Shown: positions 7,370-10,722 of the stretch, in pieces | How the letters are laid out: every line of letters begins with the position of its first letter | Numbering within the stretch: position 1 is the stretch's first letter | Source of the DNA: Pseudomonadota bacterium | GTDB taxonomy: Bacteria; Pseudomonadota; Alphaproteobacteria; Micavibrionales; Micavibrionaceae | DNA length: 10,722 nt | NCBI GenBank assembly: GCA_016198545.1 | Contig: JACQIJ010000115.1 | Location: forward strand, 1-10,722 | Reading direction: 5' to 3' | Notes under the pieces: model-generated | Seen by the model: the letters and a program-made list of their open reading frames with translations, nothing else | Told to the model about the DNA's origin: nothing | Databases searched by the model: none | Program-made: the position numbers and the translations under genes

Positions 7370-7401
7370 ATATTGGGAATACAGTCCTTAAATGCCAATA
7401 T
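7370..7401. repeat. Inverted repeat (7-base arms) upstream of the small secreted-protein gene
   Basis: ATATTGG (7370-7376) and CCAATAT (7395-7401) are exact reverse complements separated by 18 bases. The arms are not followed by a T-run on either strand, so this is not a typical intrinsic terminator. It could be an operator or chance; 7-base arms in AT-rich DNA are weak evidence. Confidence 0.3.
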
Positions 7402-7428
7402 CGCAGTATGGTAAAAAAATCTTGCTTT

Positions 7429-7456
7429 TTGCCAGAGCAATAGTTATGGCTATTCT
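7429..7456 (+). promoter_or_regulatory. Candidate promoter for the small secreted-protein gene
   Basis: TTGCCA (7429-7434, one mismatch from the -35 consensus), a 16-base spacer, then TATTCT (7451-7456, two mismatches from the -10 consensus). A start near 7463 would sit just before the strong Shine-Dalgarno AGGAGA (7467-7472). Match by eye; weak. Confidence 0.3.
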
Positions 7457-7477
7457 TGACCTGCATAGGAGACAGAG

Positions 7478-7843
7478 ATGAAAAAGATATTCCCAGGAAT
7501 CGCCATTGCCGCTTTTGGGGCTGCCACTACCGGGGCATATGCGCAGGATGGCTTCTACAAGGTTACAGCGTGTACGTCCGATAAGGATATTTCAATATCT
7601 GCGAATGTCACAGTCGGAGATAGCGATCCAGCAATTGACCGTGATGCCACGCAGAAAGTACTGGATCAGCTTACCGAAGATATTATGGGATCATTTAATC
7701 GGGAAACTTTCCATGACCATATACTTTACGGTGTTAGTAATTCAAGCGCCATTGAAGCCTATGTACGCCTGCTCGCAGATAGCAAACTAAAAGGCAAAAC
7801 AGGTATAGATGATGTGCGCCTCTTTTCAGGATGCCCAAAATAG
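7478..7843 (+). CDS. Small secreted two-cysteine protein of unknown function
   Basis: A 121-residue protein I do not recognise. It has a clear Sec signal peptide: MKK, a hydrophobic core (about 5-19), and a probable cleavage site AYA before Q23. The mature part is about 99 residues, with only two cysteines, C32 near the new N-terminus and C119 three residues from the end, well placed for a disulfide that ties both ends. The middle looks like a beta strand (DISISANVTV, 37-46) followed by a helix (ATQKVLDQLTEDIMGSF, 57-73). There are no catalytic or metal motifs. ATG 7478 is well supported: AGGAG (7467-7471) lies 6 bases upstream. It is AT-rich (20 G/C of 60 at 7681-7740) compared with the genes on either side, and sits alone between aroQ and accB, suggesting acquisition by transfer. 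Periplasmic or secreted location is inferred from the signal peptide. Confidence 0.78.
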   Translation: MKKIFPGIAIAAFGAATTGAYAQDGFYKVTACTSDKDISISANVTVGDSDPAIDRDATQKVLDQLTEDIMGSFNRETFHDHILYGVSNSSAIEAYVRLLADSKLKGKTGIDDVRLFSGCPK

Positions 7844-7958
7844 GCGTTTCCATTTTTCACGGTACAAAATTAAGAGCGGCAGCACAGCATGCGGCCTTTG
7901 ACTTTTTCACCCTCATTCTTTAAGCAGAACCGTCCGGCTATGACGAAGAGGGTATCAT

Positions 7959-8432
7959 ATGAAAATTGATGACAAGGCGATCAAAAAACTCGCGGGCCTG
8001 CTGGATGAAACCGGCCTGACGGAGATTGAAGTCGTTGAGGGCGATCAGGTCATCCGCGTCAGCAAGGGCGCAAGCCACGCGCACGGCCCCGTTCATCATG
8101 CCGCCGCGCCGAACGGGAATGGCCATCCGATGTCTGCCGATCCCGGCGCGCCGCAAAGGCCCAGCACCGATGCGCCATCGAATGTTGCTGCCGACCATCC
8201 CGGCGCGATTGCGTCTCCGATGGTTGGGACGGCCTATCTTTCCCCGGAACCGGGCGCGTCCGTTTTCGTGAAAAAAGGAGATCGCGTGAATGAGGGCGAT
8301 ACGCTTTTGATCATTGAGGCTATGAAAGTGATGAACCCCATCAAGGCTCCCCATGCCGGAACCGTGACGCAGATACTCGCCGAAAATGGAAAGCCGGTCG
8401 AATTCGGCGATGTCCTGATGGTTATTGAGTAG
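7959..8432 (+). CDS. accB: Biotin carboxyl carrier protein of acetyl-CoA carboxylase
   Basis: Carrier subunit of acetyl-CoA carboxylase, the first step of fatty-acid synthesis; it moves carboxyl-biotin between biotin carboxylase and the carboxyltransferase. The 157-residue protein has an N-terminal helical part (1-35), a flexible linker rich in Ala/Pro/His/Gly (about 36-82), and the C-terminal biotinyl domain (about 83-157). The biotinylated lysine is K123 in EAMKVMN (usually EAMKMMN or EAMKLMN). The thumb-like insertion YLSPEPGA (93-100), typical of bacterial AccB, is present. ATG 7959 has GAGGG (7948-7952) six bases upstream. accC follows after 12 bases. The 115 bases before accB show a TTGACT (7898-7903) but no convincing -10 partner, so I do not call a promoter. 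Confidence 0.96.
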   Translation: MKIDDKAIKKLAGLLDETGLTEIEVVEGDQVIRVSKGASHAHGPVHHAAAPNGNGHPMSADPGAPQRPSTDAPSNVAADHPGAIASPMVGTAYLSPEPGASVFVKKGDRVNEGDTLLIIEAMKVMNPIKAPHAGTVTQILAENGKPVEFGDVLMVIE

Positions 8433-8444
8433 AGCTGTCGCGGC

Positions 8445-9788
8445 ATGTTCAAAAAAATTCTCATAGCCAATCGTGGAGAAATCGCGTTGCGCATTATTCG
8501 CGCCTGCCGCGAGATGGGAATTGAAACAGTCGTCGTTCACTCCACGGCGGATGCCAATGCGATGGCGGTGCGCCTGGCCGATGAAAGCGTTTGCATCGGT
8601 CCGCCGCAATCCAAGCAAAGCTACCTGAACATTCCTGCCATACTGTCAGCCGCGACGGTGACGGGGGCGGATGCCATTCACCCCGGATATGGTTTCCTGT
8701 CGGAAAACGAACAGTTTGCGCGCATGGTAGGCGAGCACGGCTTTGCCTTCATCGGGCCGAAGCCGGAGCATATTGCCGCGATGGGCGACAAGGTCGTAGC
8801 CAAACAGACGGTGAGGGATCTGGGGCTGCCGGTCGTGCCGGGTTCCGATGGCGCGGTAACCAGCGTCGAGGATGCCGTGAAATTCGGCGACAAAGCCGGA
8901 TATCCCGTGCTTATAAAGGCGGCATCGGGCGGCGGCGGGCGCGGCATGAAGGTCGTGCGCAAGAAAGAGGAAATGAAGGAGCAGTATTCGACCGCGCGCA
9001 GCGAGGCGAAAGCCAATTTCGGCGACGATACGGTTTATATAGAAAAGTACCTCGAAAAGCCGCGCCATATAGAAATCCAGGTTTTCGGCGACATGCACGG
9101 CAACGCGGTTTCTCTGGGCGAGCGCGACTGTTCCACGCAGCGCAGACACCAGAAACTGGTCGAGGAGGCCCCGTCGCCCGCCCTGACTGAAAAGCAGCGT
9201 GACGACGTATGCGCGCTGGCTGCCGAAGTCATACGCAAGATGGGATATGTCGGCGCGGGCACTATCGAATTCCTGTATGAAAACGGTCAATTCTATTTCA
9301 TGGAAATGAATACGCGCATCCAGGTCGAACATCCCGTGACGGAAATGATCACCGGGCTCGATCTGATCGCGGAGCAGATAAGAGTGGCCGCAGGCGAGCC
9401 GCTGTCCATACAGAAAGACCGCATCGGATTCCGCGGCCATGCGATTGAAATACGCATCAATGCCGAAGACCCGGATACATTCGCGCCGTGCCCCGGAACG
9501 ATCAGGCAGTTTCATGCGCCGGGCGGCCTGGGCGTACGCTTTGATTCCGCTATTTACGGGGGCTATGCCATTCCCCCCTATTACGACTCTATGATCGGGA
9601 AGCTGATTGTACACGGGCGCAACCGCGATGAATGCATCCGGCGTTTAAGGCGCGCTATCATTGAAACCGTCGTGGACGGGGTTAAAACCACGCTGCCGCT
9701 GCATCGCTGGATTATCGAACAGCCCGAGTTTACGTCCGGCGACTACAATATCCACTGGCTGGAGAAAAAGCTGGCCGCGCGGAAATGA
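8445..9788 (+). CDS. accC: Biotin carboxylase subunit of acetyl-CoA carboxylase
   Basis: ATP-grasp enzyme that carboxylates biotin on AccB with bicarbonate and ATP. The 447-residue length is normal for AccC. It opens with the biotin-carboxylase signature KKILIANRGEIALRIIRA (3-20), then HPGYGFLSEN (79-88). K116 (MGDK) and K158 (LIKAA) match the ATP-binding lysines, and the glycine loop is GGGGRGM (162-168). Metal and catalytic residues are E275 (TIEFLYE), E287 (FMEMN), N289, R291 and E295 of MNTRIQVEHPVTE. All expected residues are present and the C-terminal lid (to residue 447) is complete. It is 12 bases downstream of accB, so it is co-transcribed; its ribosome site (AGAG near 8432-8435) is weak. 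aat starts 17 bases after its stop. Confidence 0.97.
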   Translation: MFKKILIANRGEIALRIIRACREMGIETVVVHSTADANAMAVRLADESVCIGPPQSKQSYLNIPAILSAATVTGADAIHPGYGFLSENEQFARMVGEHGFAFIGPKPEHIAAMGDKVVAKQTVRDLGLPVVPGSDGAVTSVEDAVKFGDKAGYPVLIKAASGGGGRGMKVVRKKEEMKEQYSTARSEAKANFGDDTVYIEKYLEKPRHIEIQVFGDMHGNAVSLGERDCSTQRRHQKLVEEAPSPALTEKQRDDVCALAAEVIRKMGYVGAGTIEFLYENGQFYFMEMNTRIQVEHPVTEMITGLDLIAEQIRVAAGEPLSIQKDRIGFRGHAIEIRINAEDPDTFAPCPGTIRQFHAPGGLGVRFDSAIYGGYAIPPYYDSMIGKLIVHGRNRDECIRRLRRAIIETVVDGVKTTLPLHRWIIEQPEFTSGDYNIHWLEKKLAARK

Positions 9789-9805
9789 TGTAAGGAAGGC
9801 ATGCC

Positions 9806-10447
9806 GTGCCTGAGCCTGTTTCCCTGATAGATATTTTGAATGCTTATTGTTGCGGCATGTTTCCGATGGCCGATGGCGCGGATGCCGAAGAGTTCTACTG
9901 GTACGACCCTCCCGTTCGAGCCTTGATGCCGATAGACGGCCTGCATGTTTCCCGCCGCCTGCGCAAAACCGTTTTGGCCGGCCCGTATGACGTACGCATC
10001 GATACGGATTTTACGGGCATCATAGACGGGTGCGCCGCTGCGACGGAAAGACGCCCGAACACATGGATTAACCGGAGCATACGCGATCTGTTTATTGCGC
10101 TGCATGAAAAGGGCTTTGCCCATTCCGTCGAATGCTGGAAGGATGGCGCGCTGGCAGGCGGCGTATACGGGCTTGCCATTGGCGCGTTTTTTGCCGGGGA
10201 AAGCATGTTTTCCGCGCAGCGGGACGCCAGCAAGGTTGCCCTCGTTCATCTGTGCGCGCGGCTGCAAAAAGGCGGGTTCAGGCTGTTCGATGCGCAGATT
10301 GTGAACGATCACATCAAAAAATTCGGCGCGTACGAAGTAAAACGGGAAGAGTATCTGACGCTTCTTGGGCGGTCTTTGCCGCTGCAGGCCGATTTCATGC
10401 TTTCCGGGGCTGATGAAAAAGATATCGTCCGCGCCTATCTGGCGTGA
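9806..10447 (+). CDS. aat: Leucyl/phenylalanyl-tRNA-protein transferase
   Basis: Transfers Leu or Phe from aminoacyl-tRNA to proteins with N-terminal Arg or Lys, marking them for ClpS/ClpAP degradation (bacterial N-degron pathway); cytoplasmic. The 213-residue protein is of the usual size for alphaproteobacterial Aat. Family motifs seen: AYCCGMFPMAD (13-23), YWYDPPVRALMPIDGLHVSR (31-50), NTWINRSI (85-92), GHAHS-type GFAHSVECW (103-111), AGESMFSAQRDASKVAL (130-146) and FDAQIVNDH (161-169). E132 and Q164 correspond to the catalytic E156 and Q188 of E. coli Aat. The start is GTG 9806: AAGGAAGG (9792-9799) lies 6 bases before it, whereas the nearby ATG 9801 is in another frame. It follows accC closely, a common alphaproteobacterial order, and its last 13 bases overlap a gene on the other strand. 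Confidence 0.94.
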   Translation: MPEPVSLIDILNAYCCGMFPMADGADAEEFYWYDPPVRALMPIDGLHVSRRLRKTVLAGPYDVRIDTDFTGIIDGCAAATERRPNTWINRSIRDLFIALHEKGFAHSVECWKDGALAGGVYGLAIGAFFAGESMFSAQRDASKVALVHLCARLQKGGFRLFDAQIVNDHIKKFGAYEVKREEYLTLLGRSLPLQADFMLSGADEKDIVRAYLA

Positions 10448-10722
10448 AGGACGTGAAAGTAATGATAGCTTCCATCCGCGCATTTGACGCATCCGTCCAT
10501 CGCCGGGCGGACGGCGACGGGCACGGGGTTGACGCCGCCGAATGTATTGGTCGTTGCATCGTCGTACGTCGTGCCGCCGTCAAACCGGGCCGCTGCGCCC
10601 GTGTTGATGCATGTCCCGTTATCGTCCGGTGGCGTGACGGGGTCATATCCGTCCATTTCGTTTATTTTTTCGCAGAACTCCAGCGTCACATCCGGCAGAA
10701 GGGCGATTAAATCCCCTTTGGC
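10435..10722 (-). CDS. C-terminal part of an unrecognised, possibly pilin-like protein (5' end off-window)
   Basis: The minus-strand frame is open from the right edge to TAG at 10435, giving 95 visible residues; the start lies outside the window. It begins AKGDLIALLPDVTLEFCEKI, then a Gly/Asp/Thr-rich stretch, then DGCVKCADGSYHYFHV near the end. Four cysteines are visible (C17, C38, C78, C81), the last two as CVKC. The mix of an initial helix ending in a cysteine and a Gly/Thr-rich beta-like C-terminus recalls C-terminal halves of type IV pilin or pseudopilin-like proteins, but the diagnostic N-terminus is not in view, so this is a guess. It overlaps the end of aat by 13 bases, convergently. 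A plus-strand reading of the same DNA gives a basic, low-complexity product without family features, so the minus frame is preferred. Confidence 0.6.
   Translation of the reverse strand, partial: AKGDLIALLPDVTLEFCEKINEMDGYDPVTPPDDNGTCINTGAAARFDGGTTYDDATTNTFGGVNPVPVAVRPAMDGCVKCADGSYHYFHVLHAR

Larger units (their letters stand above)
7201..7477. other. AT-rich intergenic spacer after aroQ
   Basis: A 277-base stretch with no credible gene on either strand and a base make-up unlike the flanking housekeeping genes. It contains T-rich runs right after the aroQ stop (7204-7221) without a good hairpin before them, a perfect 10-base palindrome TTCTCGAGAA (7271-7280), and an inverted repeat ATATTGG / CCAATAT (7370-7376 and 7395-7401) with an 18-base loop. 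There is also a promoter-like pair on the minus strand (7230-7260) and one on the plus strand (7429-7456). The stretch could be a regulatory leader, a scar of transferred DNA, or plain spacer. Confidence 0.5.

Noticed and set aside
7898..7926. TTGACT before accB as a promoter
   Set aside because: The bases at the right distance (TAAGCA) are a poor -10 box; no second candidate is convincing.
8646..9614. 322-residue open frame on the minus strand inside accC
   Set aside because: Antisense to biotin carboxylase; no recognisable domain.

Overview
The window reads as a chromosomal segment of a Gram-negative bacterium, most likely an alphaproteobacterium. The basis is the tandem aroQ / accB / accC / aat neighbourhood downstream of DsbA-family genes, together with a secreted BepA-like M48 protease and mostly GC-rich coding sequence. 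The lineage is inferred from gene order and protein flavour, not from a marker gene; I could not place it more finely.

Left part (1-3741). A queuosine-precursor transporter of the YhhQ/VUT family is cut by the left edge and is visibly AT-richer than its neighbours. It converges with rlmE (23S rRNA 2'-O-methyltransferase, minus strand). rlmE diverges from a 620-residue M3-family oligoendopeptidase F. The 3' end of that gene overlaps, tail to tail, a small minus-strand gene for a multi-pass membrane protein of unknown function.

Centre (3849-7200). A periplasmic BepA-like M48 metalloprotease with C-terminal TPR repeats is followed by two different DsbA-family thioredoxin-fold proteins. The first is secreted, with a CGYC active site and an ScsC-like N-terminal segment; the second is membrane-anchored, with a CAAC site. 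The second is coupled by a one-base stop/start overlap to aroQ (type II 3-dehydroquinase, shikimate pathway). The M48 and Dsb genes together look like an envelope protein-folding and quality-control cluster; a promoter-like pair precedes the first Dsb gene.

Right part (7201-10722). An AT-rich patch holds an orphan gene for a small secreted protein with exactly two cysteines after the signal peptide. It sits between aroQ and the accB-accC pair (biotin carboxyl carrier protein and biotin carboxylase of acetyl-CoA carboxylase). accC is followed closely by aat (leucyl/phenylalanyl-tRNA-protein transferase, N-degron pathway). aat overlaps, tail to tail, the C-terminal part of a minus-strand gene that runs off the right edge and encodes a cysteine-containing, possibly pilin-like protein.

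Most of the window is ordinary housekeeping. The parts least explained are the two small orphan genes (membrane and secreted), the two-Dsb/M48 envelope cluster, the AT-rich patches and the partial right-edge gene. I found no convincing RNA gene, CRISPR array, insertion sequence or strong terminator.
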